Source of the DNA: Agrobacterium rosae
Lineage (GTDB): Bacteria > Pseudomonadota > Alphaproteobacteria > Rhizobiales > Rhizobiaceae
DNA: 64,000 nt
Reading direction: 5' to 3'
Assembly (NCBI RefSeq): GCF_002915175.1
Contig: NZ_NXEJ01000011.1
Coordinates: 62,001 to 126,000, forward strand
Shown here: positions 8,463 through 17,783 of the stretch, piece after piece
Position numbering within the stretch: the first letter of the stretch is position 1
Layout of the letters: each line of letters opens with the position of its first letter
The notes under the pieces: model-generated
What the model was told of the DNA's origin: nothing
Database searches by the model: none
Seen by the model: only the letters and a program-made list of their open reading frames with translations
Made by a program: the position numbers and the translations under genes

Positions 8463-9272
8463 ATGAGCGAAACATCTCTGCAAAACAAAGCGATCCCGAT
8501 GGCGGTTGCGAAACAGCCGGGCGGCCTGCGCAACGGCCTACTCACCTTGGGCCTGGTTGCAGCGTTGTTGATCAGCTGGGGACCTGCCGAGATGGGGCGG
8601 TGGACTTATCTGTTCAGCGACAGCGGCAACATGGCCACCTATGCCAAGGATTTCCTGAAGCCGGATTTCAGCACCTGGCAATATTACCTCGAAGAAATGA
8701 TCGTCACGGTTCAGATCGCACTCTGGGGCACCTTCCTTTCAGTGCTTCTGTCGATCCCGTTCGGCATCCTTTCTGCCCACAACATGGCGCCATGGTGGAT
8801 CAACCAGCCGGTACGACGTCTGATGGACATGTTCCGGGCCATTCATGAAGTCGTCTTCGCTGTGTTGTTCGTGGTGGCGGTGGGGCTTGGACCTTTTGCG
8901 GGTGTCATGGCCCTATTCATTCACACGACCGGTATTCTCGCAAAGCTGTTTTCCGAAGCGGTCGAAGCCATCGATCCGCGTCCCGTCGAGGCTATCCGTA
9001 CGACCGGTGCCTCGCGCATGCAGCAGGTTATTTTCGGCGTCATCCCGCAAGTTTTGCCGCTTTGGATCTCGTTTTCGCTCTATCGCCTTGAATCGAACAT
9101 ACGTTCCGCAACCGTGCTGGGGCTTATCGGCGCGGGTGGTATCGGCCAGGTTCTCTTTGAATCGATCCGCGGTTTTTATTACCCGCAGGCATCCGCCATC
9201 ATCATCATCGTCGTTTTGACGGTTACGCTCATGGACCTCATCTCGCAGCAACTGCGCCGGATCGTGATCTGA
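8463..9272 (+). CDS. phnE: PhnE, phosphonate ABC transporter permease
   Basis: 269 residues from the ATG at 8463 (an in-frame TTG at 8454 would add three residues). About six hydrophobic segments are visible and the cytoplasmic EAA loop reads [35 protein letters not shown]. Only one permease gene is present, so the channel would be a homodimer. It lies between the phnD hairpin and phnM. Confidence 0.93.
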   Translation: MSETSLQNKAIPMAVAKQPGGLRNGLLTLGLVAALLISWGPAEMGRWTYLFSDSGNMATYAKDFLKPDFSTWQYYLEEMIVTVQIALWGTFLSVLLSIPFGILSAHNMAPWWINQPVRRLMDMFRAIHEVVFAVLFVVAVGLGPFAGVMALFIHTTGILAKLFSEAVEAIDPRPVEAIRTTGASRMQQVIFGVIPQVLPLWISFSLYRLESNIRSATVLGLIGAGGIGQVLFESIRGFYYPQASAIIIIVVLTVTLMDLISQQLRRIVI

Positions 9273-9329
9273 CCGCCGGTTACGACTGCTTTCTCTTCAC
9301 AGCCGTTTCATGACGGCGTATCCAACCGA

Positions 9330-10478
9330 ATGAACATCATGCAAAAAGATCTCGTCTTCACCAACTGCGCAATCGTTCTCCCGCAGGAAATCATCAACGG
9401 CACCTTGCTTATTCGCGATGGGAAAATCGCAGACATCACCCACAGGAACTCATCTTCCGGTATCGATTTGGATGGCGATTTTGTGATGCCGGGTTGCGTC
9501 GAGTTACATACGGACCATCTCGAAACCCACGTCCAGCCGCGCCCGAAGGTCCGTTGGAATCTGGATGCAGCCCTTCAGGCGCATGACGGTCAGATCGCCA
9601 CAGCTGGCATCACCACTGTTTTCGATGCTTTGCGCGTCGGGATGGATGGCGACACGGAACTCGGTTCGGACGATATGTCTGCCATGGCGCAGACCATTTC
9701 GGCGGCAATGGCAGCAGACCGGTTGCGGGCCGAACATTTCATTCACCTTCGCTGCGAAGTTTCGATGCCTGATGCCGTCGAGCATTTCGACCAGATGAAG
9801 AGCAATGATCGTGTCAGACTTGCATCTTTGATGGATCATGCTCCCGGCCAGCGGCAGTTCGTCAGTCTTGAAGCCTATCGCATCTATTATCAGGGCAAGA
9901 AAAAGCTGTCCGACGCGGATTTCGCTGCTTTCAGTGAAAGGCGCATTGCGCAGTCCGACGCCTACTCAGCAAAACACCGGCATCTAATCGCCGAGCGTTG
10001 CCATGCAAGCGGCATCTCTGTCGCATCTCATGATGACGCGACCGCAGAACATGTGGCCGAAGGGGTTGAACTCGGCATTTCGCTGGCGGAGTTTCCGACA
10101 ACCGTAACTGCAGCGCAGCTTTCACGAGAGGCTGGCCTGCAAGTGCTGATGGGCGCACCGAATGTGGTGCGCGGTGGCTCTCATTCGGGCAATGTCTCGG
10201 CCATTGAACTTCTGGAAAAAGGGGCGTTGGATATATTGTCGTCCGACTATGTCCCCTTCAGCCTTGTGCAGGCGGCGTTCCTTCTATCCGAGAAGCAGAT
10301 TGTTGATCTGCCACATGCCATTCGCCTGATTTCCGCCAATCCCGCTGACGCTGCAAAGCTTTCCGACCGCGGACGTATTGAAATCGGGCTCAGGGCGGAT
10401 CTCGTCAGAGTTCGCTCGACTTCGGGTTTGCCGCCTTTGATTGCGGGCGTTTGGCGCGAGGGACTTCGTGTCGCCTAA
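9330..10478 (+). CDS. phnM: PhnM, RPnTP diphosphatase (amidohydrolase family)
   Basis: 382 residues from the ATG at 9330; a second in-frame ATG is at 9339. The amidohydrolase metal motif is VELHTDHLETH (residues about 56-66), and VASHDDATAEHV and ILSSDYVP supply further metal ligands. PhnM removes diphosphate from ribose phosphonate triphosphate to give the PhnJ substrate (EC 3.6.1.63). It is 57 bases after phnE and is followed by a terminator. phnN and phnP, the usual later steps, are not in the window. Confidence 0.93.
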   Translation: MNIMQKDLVFTNCAIVLPQEIINGTLLIRDGKIADITHRNSSSGIDLDGDFVMPGCVELHTDHLETHVQPRPKVRWNLDAALQAHDGQIATAGITTVFDALRVGMDGDTELGSDDMSAMAQTISAAMAADRLRAEHFIHLRCEVSMPDAVEHFDQMKSNDRVRLASLMDHAPGQRQFVSLEAYRIYYQGKKKLSDADFAAFSERRIAQSDAYSAKHRHLIAERCHASGISVASHDDATAEHVAEGVELGISLAEFPTTVTAAQLSREAGLQVLMGAPNVVRGGSHSGNVSAIELLEKGALDILSSDYVPFSLVQAAFLLSEKQIVDLPHAIRLISANPADAAKLSDRGRIEIGLRADLVRVRSTSGLPPLIAGVWREGLRVA

Positions 10479-10498
10479 GGGCAAAACATGAACCGTTT

Positions 10499-10524
10499 AG
10501 GGCACGGGTCCGATCGTGCCCTTT
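10499..10524 (+). terminator. terminator after phnM
   Basis: AGGGCACG (10499-10506) pairs perfectly with CGTGCCCT (10515-10522) across an 8-base loop, followed by TTTC. It lies 20 bases after the phnM stop and just before the end of the convergent lrp-type gene, so it may serve both strands. Confidence 0.65.
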
Positions 10525-10961
10525 CAAAGCCGGGCTTTTGTCGAACGGGATGTTGAAAGAAGAAGGCTTGTTTCACTCCCCGTTATGCCGGGGACGAGGC
10601 GTATGCGACGCAGGACGGAATCGAAGTCGCTTAAGGTAGAGGCGCTGAGTTCGACAATCAGATCCCACCGACCGTTGGTGGAGTGAATTTCCGAAATTTC
10701 AGGAAATCCGCCAAGAGTGCGGATGACCTTATCCGTGACGTGGCCTTCGATTTCAATCATCATGGTGCCACGTATGGCCTCTTCCACGGCGTCGGCCCGC
10801 AATATCACCGTGTAACCGATAATCGTGCCGCTCGCTTCCAATCGTTCGATGCGAGCACGCACCGTGGCGCGAGACGTTTTTGTTTCGAGCGCAAGATCCG
10901 AGATACTACGACGACCGTTGTGGCGTAGAAGCGTGATCAGCTTCTCATCCAGATTATCCAT
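10524..10961 (-). CDS. Lrp/AsnC-family regulator, probably of the arginase-ocd operon
   Basis: 145 residues. An N-terminal helix-turn-helix (LDEKLITLLRHNGRRSISDLALETKTSRATVRARIERLE) is followed by an AsnC ligand-binding domain with the effector-loop region PGITGSETSLLLST. It is divergent from the arginase gene with a 128-base AT-rich intergenic region. In Agrobacterium an Lrp-type protein activates arginase genes in response to arginine or ornithine, and the arrangement here fits that role; the effector is inferred from context. Confidence 0.88.
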   Translation of the reverse strand: MDNLDEKLITLLRHNGRRSISDLALETKTSRATVRARIERLEASGTIIGYTVILRADAVEEAIRGTMMIEIEGHVTDKVIRTLGGFPEISEIHSTNGRWDLIVELSASTLSDFDSVLRRIRLVPGITGSETSLLLSTSRSTKARL

Positions 10962-11089
10962 GACATTCCATTTTGCTCAATATATTTCTCATTGTGGTAA
11001 GAGAATAATGCTATTTTGCCAATCTTTATCGTTCAATCTGCCGCAACCTTTTGCTTCAATTTACCCGTTGGATCGAAGGGGAGAAAAAC

Positions 11090-12010
11090 ATGGAATGCAG
11101 GCTAATTGGGGTGCCGTTACAGATTGGTGCCGGGCAATTGGGGTGCGAGATGGGGCCGAGTGCTTTGCGCATTGCGGGGCTGAAGACCTCGCTTGAAGAC
11201 CTCGGACATTCTGTTGTCGACGTTGGCAATGTAACGCCTGCTCCGTTTCGCGATTTTAACCATCCCAACGGCGCAGTTCACCATTTATCCGAGACAGTTG
11301 CGTGGACCGAAGCATTGGCCGAGATTGCCTATCGCGAAAGCGAAAATGCGATGCCGATCTTTCTTGGTGGAGATCACGCCATTTCAGCAGGAAGTGTGAC
11401 GGGTGTGGCGCGCAGAGCGGCAGAGCTTGACCGACCATTGTTCGTGTTGTGGCTGGACGCACATACGGATTATCACACGTTGGAAACCACGCGCAGCGGC
11501 AATCTACACGGTACGCCGGTGGCTTATTATAGTGGACGTGAAGGCTTTGAAGGCTACTTCCCGCCGGTTCCCCATCCTGTCCATCCATCCCATATCTGCA
11601 TGATCGGCATCCGTAGTGTTGATCCCGCCGAAAGTGCAGCGCTGGAGGAAACCGGCGTCACTATTCATGACATGCGAATGATTGATGAACACGGTGTTGC
11701 CGTGCTTCTGCGTGCGTTCATAGAGCGTGTCACTGCCGCGAATGGTCTCCTGCATGTCAGTCTGGACGTGGATTTTCTCGATCCTTCCATCGCTCCCGCC
11801 GTCGGCACCACCGTGCCGGGCGGTGCGACGTTCCGGGAAGCGCATCTCGTCATGGAAATGCTGTGCGACAGCGGGTTGGTGTCCAGCCTCGATCTCGTGG
11901 AACTCAATCCATTTCTCGATGAGCGTGGGCGCACGGCGCGCTTGATGGTGGACCTGACCGCAAGCCTGATGGGCAAGCGCGTCATGGACCGCCCGACGAG
12001 AGCAGGTTGA
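11090..12010 (+). CDS. arcA: arginase
   Basis: 306 residues from the ATG at 11090, which has GGGGAG at 11078-11083; an in-frame upstream start at 11051 lacks a ribosome site. The binuclear manganese ligands of the ureohydrolase family are all visible: GGDHA, DAHTDYH and SLDVDFLDP, and the arginase-type GTTVPGGAT loop follows. It hydrolyses L-arginine to ornithine and urea. The ocd gene follows 16 bases later, giving a two-step route from arginine towards proline. The symbol follows agrobacterial usage. Confidence 0.93.
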   Translation: MECRLIGVPLQIGAGQLGCEMGPSALRIAGLKTSLEDLGHSVVDVGNVTPAPFRDFNHPNGAVHHLSETVAWTEALAEIAYRESENAMPIFLGGDHAISAGSVTGVARRAAELDRPLFVLWLDAHTDYHTLETTRSGNLHGTPVAYYSGREGFEGYFPPVPHPVHPSHICMIGIRSVDPAESAALEETGVTIHDMRMIDEHGVAVLLRAFIERVTAANGLLHVSLDVDFLDPSIAPAVGTTVPGGATFREAHLVMEMLCDSGLVSSLDLVELNPFLDERGRTARLMVDLTASLMGKRVMDRPTRAG

Positions 12011-12026
12011 GGGGGGGGGCAGGATC

Positions 12027-13115
12027 ATGGCAGCAACACCCAATCTCAACATCGTCCCGTTCATCAGCGTCGATAACATGATGAAGCTAATTTTGACGGT
12101 CGGCATGGACACGTTTCTTCGTGAACTCGCCGATACTATCGAAGAGGATTTCCGTCGCTGGGACGCGTTCGACAAGAGGTCGCGCATCGCGTCTCACTCG
12201 GAAGAAGGCGTTATAGAATTGATGCCTACAAGTGATGGGAAGCTCTATGGCTTCAAATATGTCAACGGACATCCGAGAAACACGAGGCAGGGCAGGCAGA
12301 CAGTGACCGCCTTCGGTGTTCTCTCAGATGTTGGCAATGGCTACCCTATGTTGCTGACGGAAATGACGATCCTGACGGCATTGAGGACGGCGGCGACCTC
12401 TGCTGTTGCGGCGAAATATCTCGCCCGCAAGGATGCGCGCTCGATGGCCATCATCGGTAACGGTGCGCAGAGCGAATTTCAGGCCCGTGCCTTCAAGGCA
12501 ATTCTGGGAGTCGATCAACTCCGGCTTTATGACATCGATCCTGCCGCTAGCCTCAAATGCCAAAGAAATTTGAAGGGACAGGGCTTTTCAATAACGATCT
12601 GCAAAAGCGCGGAAGAGGCGGTTGAAGGTGCCGATATCATCACGACCGTTACCGCAGATAAACAATACGCCACCATCCTTACAGACAACATGGTTGGTCC
12701 CGGGATTCACATCAACGCGGTGGGCGGAGATTGTCCGGGGAAAACCGAACTGCATAGGGACATTCTGCTCCGCTCCGATATTTTCGTTGAGTACCCGCCA
12801 CAGACCCGTATCGAAGGCGAAATTCAGCAATTGCCACAGGATCATCCCGTGACCCAGCTTTGGCAAGTCATTGCGGGCAGCACGGTTGGGCGAAAAACGG
12901 ATCGGCAGATTACGCTGTTCGACAGTGTTGGCTTTGCCACCGAAGACTTTTCTGCGCTTCGCTATGTCAGATCGAAGCTTGCCCAAACGGGCCTCTATGA
13001 GGAACTGGATTTGCTGGCCGACCCCGACGAGCCGCGCGATCTCTACGGCATGCTGTTGCGGTGTGAGGCCTCGACAAAGGGTTTGTCACCCACCCAGCCT
13101 GAAGCGGTATTATAG
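12027..13115 (+). CDS. ocd: ornithine cyclodeaminase
   Basis: 362 residues. The mu-crystallin/OCD fold is shown by the substrate-side region GFKYVNGHPRN and the dinucleotide-binding motif AIIGNGAQSEFQARAF near residue 140, with NAVGGDCPGKTELHRDIL carrying the conserved Asp. The enzyme converts L-ornithine to L-proline and ammonia with NAD recycling (EC 4.3.1.12). Length and motifs match agrobacterial Ocd. A run of nine G (12011-12019) lies between the arginase stop and this gene and may supply its ribosome site; such a run is prone to slippage. Confidence 0.92.
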   Translation: MAATPNLNIVPFISVDNMMKLILTVGMDTFLRELADTIEEDFRRWDAFDKRSRIASHSEEGVIELMPTSDGKLYGFKYVNGHPRNTRQGRQTVTAFGVLSDVGNGYPMLLTEMTILTALRTAATSAVAAKYLARKDARSMAIIGNGAQSEFQARAFKAILGVDQLRLYDIDPAASLKCQRNLKGQGFSITICKSAEEAVEGADIITTVTADKQYATILTDNMVGPGIHINAVGGDCPGKTELHRDILLRSDIFVEYPPQTRIEGEIQQLPQDHPVTQLWQVIAGSTVGRKTDRQITLFDSVGFATEDFSALRYVRSKLAQTGLYEELDLLADPDEPRDLYGMLLRCEASTKGLSPTQPEAVL

Positions 13116-13994
13116 CCGCTCCAGACGTTTTCTTCGGGCTGCCATTTGCTCCCGCCAGATGGTGAACAAACCTGCCGCGATAACGATTGCTGCCCCGCCG
13201 ACCATGTGCGGGCTCAATACTTCTCCGTAAAGGCTGACGCCAACAATGGAGACCAGCACGAGTTGGTAGTAGGAGAACGGCTGAACCGAAGCCGCATCGG
13301 CAAATTCGAAGGCGCGGATGAGCATATAGTGGCCGCTCATGCCGGTTATGCACAGCGCCAGCATCCAGCCCCAGTCATAAGGCAGCATGTTCACCCAATA
13401 AAACGGCCCGACCAGCGTCAAGGCGAAAGCGCCGGGAACACCGGTATAGAAGAAGCTTGTCATCGCCTTGTCCGTGCGGCTGGCGAGCCGTGTCAGCACG
13501 CCATAGAGGCCGAGCAGGAAGGCTGCGGCAAATGTGACGATGAGTATCGGGTCGAAGCCGTTTTCATCAGGCTTGAGGATGACGAGGACACCGAGAAAGC
13601 CAACGAGAATGGCCGACCAACGCTTCCAACCCACTTGCTCGTTTAAAAGCGGAACGGATAAAGCCGCGACGATCAGCGGTGTGGACGCGAGAATGGAATG
13701 GGTGTGAGCCAGCCCGACAGTCGAAAACGATATGATGGAAAGCACGATCTGGACGGCGAGAATGACACCGCGGCTTGCCTGTAGCCAGAACCGGTTTGTT
13801 GACACCGCCTGCCGGATGCCACCGTTCGATCTCAACGCGAGAATGATCACGAAAACGGCAAAGGCCCAATACCGCAACATGGTCACGAATATCGGCGGAT
13901 ATGCCGAACCGAGATGTTTCGAGATGCCATCCTGAACGGCGAAAATAGTGAAGGCCGCTAACGCGTAAAGATAACCTACGGACTGAGGAGGCAT
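13110..13994 (-). CDS. EamA/DMT-superfamily transporter
   Basis: 294 residues with about ten hydrophobic segments in two homologous halves, the second half containing the repeated EamA signature (WKRWSAILVGFLGVLVILKP around the centre and LYGEVLSPHMVGGAAIVIAAGLF at the end). The protein is likely an inner-membrane exporter of a small metabolite. It is convergent with ocd and overlaps its 3' end by 6 bases. Its N-terminus AVQDGISKHLG is typical of rhizobial members. Substrate unknown; amino-acid export is possible given the neighbours. Confidence 0.85.
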   Translation of the reverse strand: MPPQSVGYLYALAAFTIFAVQDGISKHLGSAYPPIFVTMLRYWAFAVFVIILALRSNGGIRQAVSTNRFWLQASRGVILAVQIVLSIISFSTVGLAHTHSILASTPLIVAALSVPLLNEQVGWKRWSAILVGFLGVLVILKPDENGFDPILIVTFAAAFLLGLYGVLTRLASRTDKAMTSFFYTGVPGAFALTLVGPFYWVNMLPYDWGWMLALCITGMSGHYMLIRAFEFADAASVQPFSYYQLVLVSIVGVSLYGEVLSPHMVGGAAIVIAAGLFTIWREQMAARRKRLERL

Positions 13995-14151
13995 TGGAAA
14001 CTCTGAATATGGGCAGACGATGGGCGGAGAGGCCTGAACCTCTTAGACGATTATAGCCGAATGCAAAACCGACAAAGTGGATCATTTCGCTTTGCCGGCA
14101 TCGATTACTGCCGACCCGCCATCACACCAGAACAGCGCAACATCAAAAAAC

Positions 14152-14191
14152 AACATGTCATACATGTTTGACAATTATTTGAATATCTGTC
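14152..14191 (+). promoter_or_regulatory. promoter with overlapping palindromic operator
   Basis: AACATGT-CAT-ACATGTT (14152-14168) is a perfect 7-base inverted repeat. Its last T is the first base of a consensus -35 hexamer TTGACA (14168-14173), and a -10-like TAATAA lies about 18 bases further on. The ATGnnnnnCAT-rich form suits a GntR- or LacI-type repressor; none is encoded next to it. It should control the 14246-17705 operon. The rest of 13995-14245 shows nothing else clear. Confidence 0.6.
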
Positions 14192-14245
14192 TAATAAGGG
14201 GTGTTATGGATTGCCGTTGGCCGCCGGGCTGCATTGGGAGGACAG

Positions 14246-15394
14246 ATGATTATTACCGACATCGAAGTGCGGGTCTTTAAGACAACAACGCGCCGACATT
14301 CCGATAGCGCCGGCCATGCTCATCCTGGTCCTGCGCATCAGGTCGAGCAGGCGATGCTGACGGTCCGCACCGAGGACGGTAAGGAAGGGCATTCCTTTAC
14401 GGCACCTGAGATCGTCCGGCCCCATGTGATCGAGAAGTTCGTCAAAAAGGTGCTGATCGGCGAGGATCATCGCGACCGTGAACGGCTGTGGCAGGACCTT
14501 GCTCACTGGCAGCGCGGCTCTGCCGCCCAGTTGACCGACAGAACCCTGGCAGTCGTTGACTGTGCATTGTGGGATCTGGCGGGTCGTTCGCTCAACCAAC
14601 CTGTATACAAGTTGATTGGTGGTTATCGCGACAAGGTGCTGGCCTATGGCTCGATCATGTGCGGCGATGAGCTTGAGGGCGGTCTCGCGACGCCGGAAGA
14701 CTATGGTCGTTTCGCTGAGACGCTGGTCAAGCGCGGCTATAAGGGCATCAAGCTGCACACCTGGATGCCACCTGTCAGTTGGGCTCCTGATGTGAAGATG
14801 GACTTGAAGGCCTGCGCCGCCGTTCGCGAAGCGGTCGGTCCGGATATCAGCCTCATGATCGATGCCTTCCACTGGTATTCCCGCACGGATGCGCTGGCCT
14901 TGGGTCGCGGTCTTGAAAAGCTCGATTTCGACTGGATCGAGGAGCCGATGGATGAGCAGTCCATGTCATCCTACAAATGGTTGGCCGATAATCTCGACAT
15001 TCCCGTTGTTGGTCCGGAAAGCGCTGCTGGTAAGCACTGGCACCGCGCTGAGTGGCTGAAGGCGGGTGCCTGCGATATTCTCAGAACCGGCGTCAACGAT
15101 GTCGGCGGCATCACGCCCGCTTTGAAGACCATGCATTTGGCCGAAGCCTTTGGCGTGGAGTGCGAGGTCCACGGCAATACGGCCATGAACCTGCATGTGG
15201 TTGCAGCGACGAAAAACTGCCGCTGGTATGAGCGCGGCTTGCTGCACCCCTTCCTAGAGTATGATGTCGGCTTCGATTATTTGAAGTCACTGTCCGACCC
15301 GATGGATAAGGATGGCTTTGTGCATGTTCCGGATCGCCCCGGTCTTGGTGAGGACATAGACTTCAACTTCATCGAGAACAACCGCGTAAGGTAA
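14246..15394 (+). CDS. enolase-superfamily acid-sugar dehydratase/epimerase (mandelate racemase subgroup)
   Basis: 382 residues from the ATG at 14246 (GGGAGG at 14237). After an N-terminal capping domain, the barrel shows a lysine motif GIKLH on strand 2 (KxH instead of the commoner KxK), metal ligands in LMIDAFH, WIEEP and GPES, and a candidate His-Asp pair in DILRTGVNDVGG and EVHGN. This is the mandelate-racemase type of active site, used for dehydration or epimerisation of sugar acids. The exact substrate cannot be read from sequence. It is followed 6 bases later by an esterase gene. Confidence 0.82.
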   Translation: MIITDIEVRVFKTTTRRHSDSAGHAHPGPAHQVEQAMLTVRTEDGKEGHSFTAPEIVRPHVIEKFVKKVLIGEDHRDRERLWQDLAHWQRGSAAQLTDRTLAVVDCALWDLAGRSLNQPVYKLIGGYRDKVLAYGSIMCGDELEGGLATPEDYGRFAETLVKRGYKGIKLHTWMPPVSWAPDVKMDLKACAAVREAVGPDISLMIDAFHWYSRTDALALGRGLEKLDFDWIEEPMDEQSMSSYKWLADNLDIPVVGPESAAGKHWHRAEWLKAGACDILRTGVNDVGGITPALKTMHLAEAFGVECEVHGNTAMNLHVVAATKNCRWYERGLLHPFLEYDVGFDYLKSLSDPMDKDGFVHVPDRPGLGEDIDFNFIENNRVR

Positions 15395-15400
15395 GTTGAG

Positions 15401-16030
15401 ATGAAAACCATACTTGCATTTGGCGATAGCCTGACATGGGGCGCAGACCCGACGACCGGACTGCGCCATCCGCCGCAATATCGGTGGCCGGAGGTGCTGG
15501 AAGCCGAGCTTGCAGGTGAGGCGAAGGTTCTGGCGGAAGGCTTGGGCGGGCGCACCACGTGTTATGACGACCATGCTGGCCCGGCCTGCCGCAACGGTGC
15601 AAAAGCTTTGGAAGTTGCGTTAGCCAGCCACATGCCGCTCGATCTGGTCATCATCATGCTGGGGACGAACGATCTGAAGCCCGTTCACGGTGGACAAGCT
15701 GAAACGGCAGTATCAGGCATGCGACGCTTGGCGCAGATCGTGGAGACTTTTCCCTACAAGCCGCGCTCAGCGCTGCCGAAAGTGCTTATCGTTGCGCCGC
15801 CGCCATGTGTTGCAGGGCCCGCCGGTGCGCCAGCGGCGGGTCGTAGAATTGCCGAATCCGAACGCTTGGCACCGCTTTACGAGAAGCTTGCCGGTGAAAC
15901 CACCTGCGCATTTTTCGATGCGGGTACCGTTGCGCGCGCGTCATCGGTCGATGGCGTTCATCTCGACGCCGAGACAACCGCAAGAATAGGGCGGGCGCTC
16001 GTTGCACCCGTTCGCGCCGTTTTGTGCTGA
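15401..16030 (+). CDS. SGNH/GDSL-family esterase
   Basis: 209 residues. Block I GDSLTWG carries the nucleophile Ser near residue 10, block II has GLGGRT, block III is GTNDLK, and block V DGVHLD supplies the Asp-His pair. There is no signal peptide, so it acts in the cytoplasm. It resembles the arylesterase/acyltransferase group of small SGNH enzymes. Coupling to an acid-sugar enzyme and a solute-binding protein suggests it releases an acyl group or opens a lactone from an imported sugar derivative; this is inference. Confidence 0.85.
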   Translation: MKTILAFGDSLTWGADPTTGLRHPPQYRWPEVLEAELAGEAKVLAEGLGGRTTCYDDHAGPACRNGAKALEVALASHMPLDLVIIMLGTNDLKPVHGGQAETAVSGMRRLAQIVETFPYKPRSALPKVLIVAPPPCVAGPAGAPAAGRRIAESERLAPLYEKLAGETTCAFFDAGTVARASSVDGVHLDAETTARIGRALVAPVRAVLC

Positions 16031-16106
16031 TCAGCATCGCCGCAGAGGAGTGTGGCCTGATCGAAATTTGAACGCCGTCATGAAACACGGCTCATTGGGA
16101 GGAAAC

Positions 16107-17705
16107 ATGAGACAGTTTTTTACAACAGTAGCGCTCGGTGCCTTATTGATTGGTGCCATGCCGCTGACGTCTCTGGCCGAAACGCCGAAGGATCAGCTGG
16201 TCGTCGCAACGACCATGAGCAACATTCTGACGCTCGACCCTGCCGCGATCACGGGTCGCGAGACCGTTCAGGTTCTGAACAATGTCTATGACACGCTGGT
16301 CATCCTGTCGGAGAAAGACCGCAGCATTCAGCCACGTATTGCCGAGCGTTGGGAGATTGCCGAAGACCGCAACTCCATCACGTTTCATCTGCGCAAGGAC
16401 GCAAAATTCGCGTCCGGCAATCCCGTAACGGCCAATGATGTCGTCTGGAGCCTGAAACGCGTCCTGTCGCGCAATCTCGCACAATCGTCTTTCCTCAAGA
16501 CCCGCGGTTACAAGGTCGAGGATGCGGACAAGCTGTTCGTTGCCAAGGACGAGTACACATTCGTTCTCAACCTGCCAAAGCCTGATGACCCGAACCTGTT
16601 GCTGATGATCCTTGGTCAAAACGGACCGGGTTCCATCATTGACAGCAAAGCCGTGCTGGAACACGAAAAAGACGGAGATCTCGGCGCTGGTTGGCTGACA
16701 TTGAATTCTGCAGGCTCCGGCCCCTTCAAACTGGGGAAATGGAAATCAAACGAATTCATCATTCTAACCCGTAACGACGATTACTGGGGCGAAAAGCCTG
16801 CGATGAAACGGGTTTTGATGCGCCATCTGCCGGAGTCGCAGTCGCAGCGCCTCATGCTCGAAAAGGGTGACATCGATGTCGCCTATTCCTTGCAGGCACC
16901 CGATTTGAGGTCGCTTGAGGCGGACAAAGACATCGCGATAGAATCCACACCTGGTTCGGGCTTTTATTATCTGGGCGTTTCGATGAAAGACGAGCGTTTC
17001 GCCAATAAAAAGGTCCGCGAGGCGCTCCGCTATCTCATCGATTACGAAGGTTTGGATAAGGCCGTGATGCCCTATTACGGCAAGCTTCACCAGCGTCCGA
17101 TCAGCACCGGTGTTCTGGGCGCTCTGCCGGATGAAGGTTTCAAGCTCGATGTACCGAAAGCTAAGGCATTGCTCGCCGAGGCCGGATATCCCAATGGCTT
17201 CAAAACGACTCTGCGCGTGCTCTCCGAAGATCCCTTCATGAAGGCCGCGACCGCGATCCAGAACACGCTGGGCCAAGCTGGCATTCAGGCTGAACTCATC
17301 AGTGGTTCCGGCGACCAAATTTACGGCGCAATGCGCGAGCGCAAGTTCGAGTTGCTCGTTGGTCGTGGCGGCGGTGGTCAGCAGCCGCACCCGGACAACA
17401 ATCTACGCGCCATGGTCTATAATCCGAACAATGCCGACGAGGCAAAGCTCACCAATTATCAGGGCTGGCGCACGAGCTTTTTCGATGAAAAGCTCAACAC
17501 CATGATCGAGCAGGCGCTGGTAGAGCGCGACACTGCCAAGCAGGCCAAGGCTTACGCAGACATTCAAGCCTATATGGATGAGCTGGTCATTTCGATCCAG
17601 CCATTCTCGGAAGTGGTCGATACGGCGGCTTATCGCAGCGATGTCGAAGGCATGATCGTAAGCCCCTGGTATTCGCGTTTCGAAGTTGTGACCAAGGAGC
17701 GGTGA
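16107..17705 (+). CDS. family-5 extracellular solute-binding protein (ABC transporter)
   Basis: 532 residues from the ATG at 16107, preceded by GGGAGG; an in-frame start at 16002 would overlap the esterase gene and is rejected. A Sec signal peptide ends near residue 26 (TSLAE). The mature protein has the dipeptide/nickel-binding SBP_bac_5 layout: TLDPAAITGRETVQVLNNVYDTLV, then NSITFHLRKDAKFASGNPVTANDVVWSLKR. No permease or ATPase follows; a terminator comes next, so its membrane partners must be elsewhere. Members bind peptides, but also sugars and opines. Confidence 0.88.
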   Translation: MRQFFTTVALGALLIGAMPLTSLAETPKDQLVVATTMSNILTLDPAAITGRETVQVLNNVYDTLVILSEKDRSIQPRIAERWEIAEDRNSITFHLRKDAKFASGNPVTANDVVWSLKRVLSRNLAQSSFLKTRGYKVEDADKLFVAKDEYTFVLNLPKPDDPNLLLMILGQNGPGSIIDSKAVLEHEKDGDLGAGWLTLNSAGSGPFKLGKWKSNEFIILTRNDDYWGEKPAMKRVLMRHLPESQSQRLMLEKGDIDVAYSLQAPDLRSLEADKDIAIESTPGSGFYYLGVSMKDERFANKKVREALRYLIDYEGLDKAVMPYYGKLHQRPISTGVLGALPDEGFKLDVPKAKALLAEAGYPNGFKTTLRVLSEDPFMKAATAIQNTLGQAGIQAELISGSGDQIYGAMRERKFELLVGRGGGGQQPHPDNNLRAMVYNPNNADEAKLTNYQGWRTSFFDEKLNTMIEQALVERDTAKQAKAYADIQAYMDELVISIQPFSEVVDTAAYRSDVEGMIVSPWYSRFEVVTKER

Positions 17706-17730
17706 TCGCTTCAGAGCGATGAAGCAAAAC

Positions 17731-17760
17731 AAAGGGCGCGTAGTTTACGCGCCCTTTTTA
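17731..17760. terminator. bidirectional intrinsic terminator
   Basis: AAAGGGCGCGTA (17731-17742) pairs perfectly with TACGCGCCCTTT (17746-17757) around a GTT loop. T-rich tracts flank it on both strands. It separates the convergent operons ending at 17705 (+) and 17784 (-). Confidence 0.92.
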
Positions 17761-17783
17761 ATGTTGTCCGGTGGAAGCTTAAT

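Noticed and set aside
7360-8475. Minus-strand open frame (371 codons) opposite phnD
   Set aside because: Antisense to the conserved PhnD with no family features.
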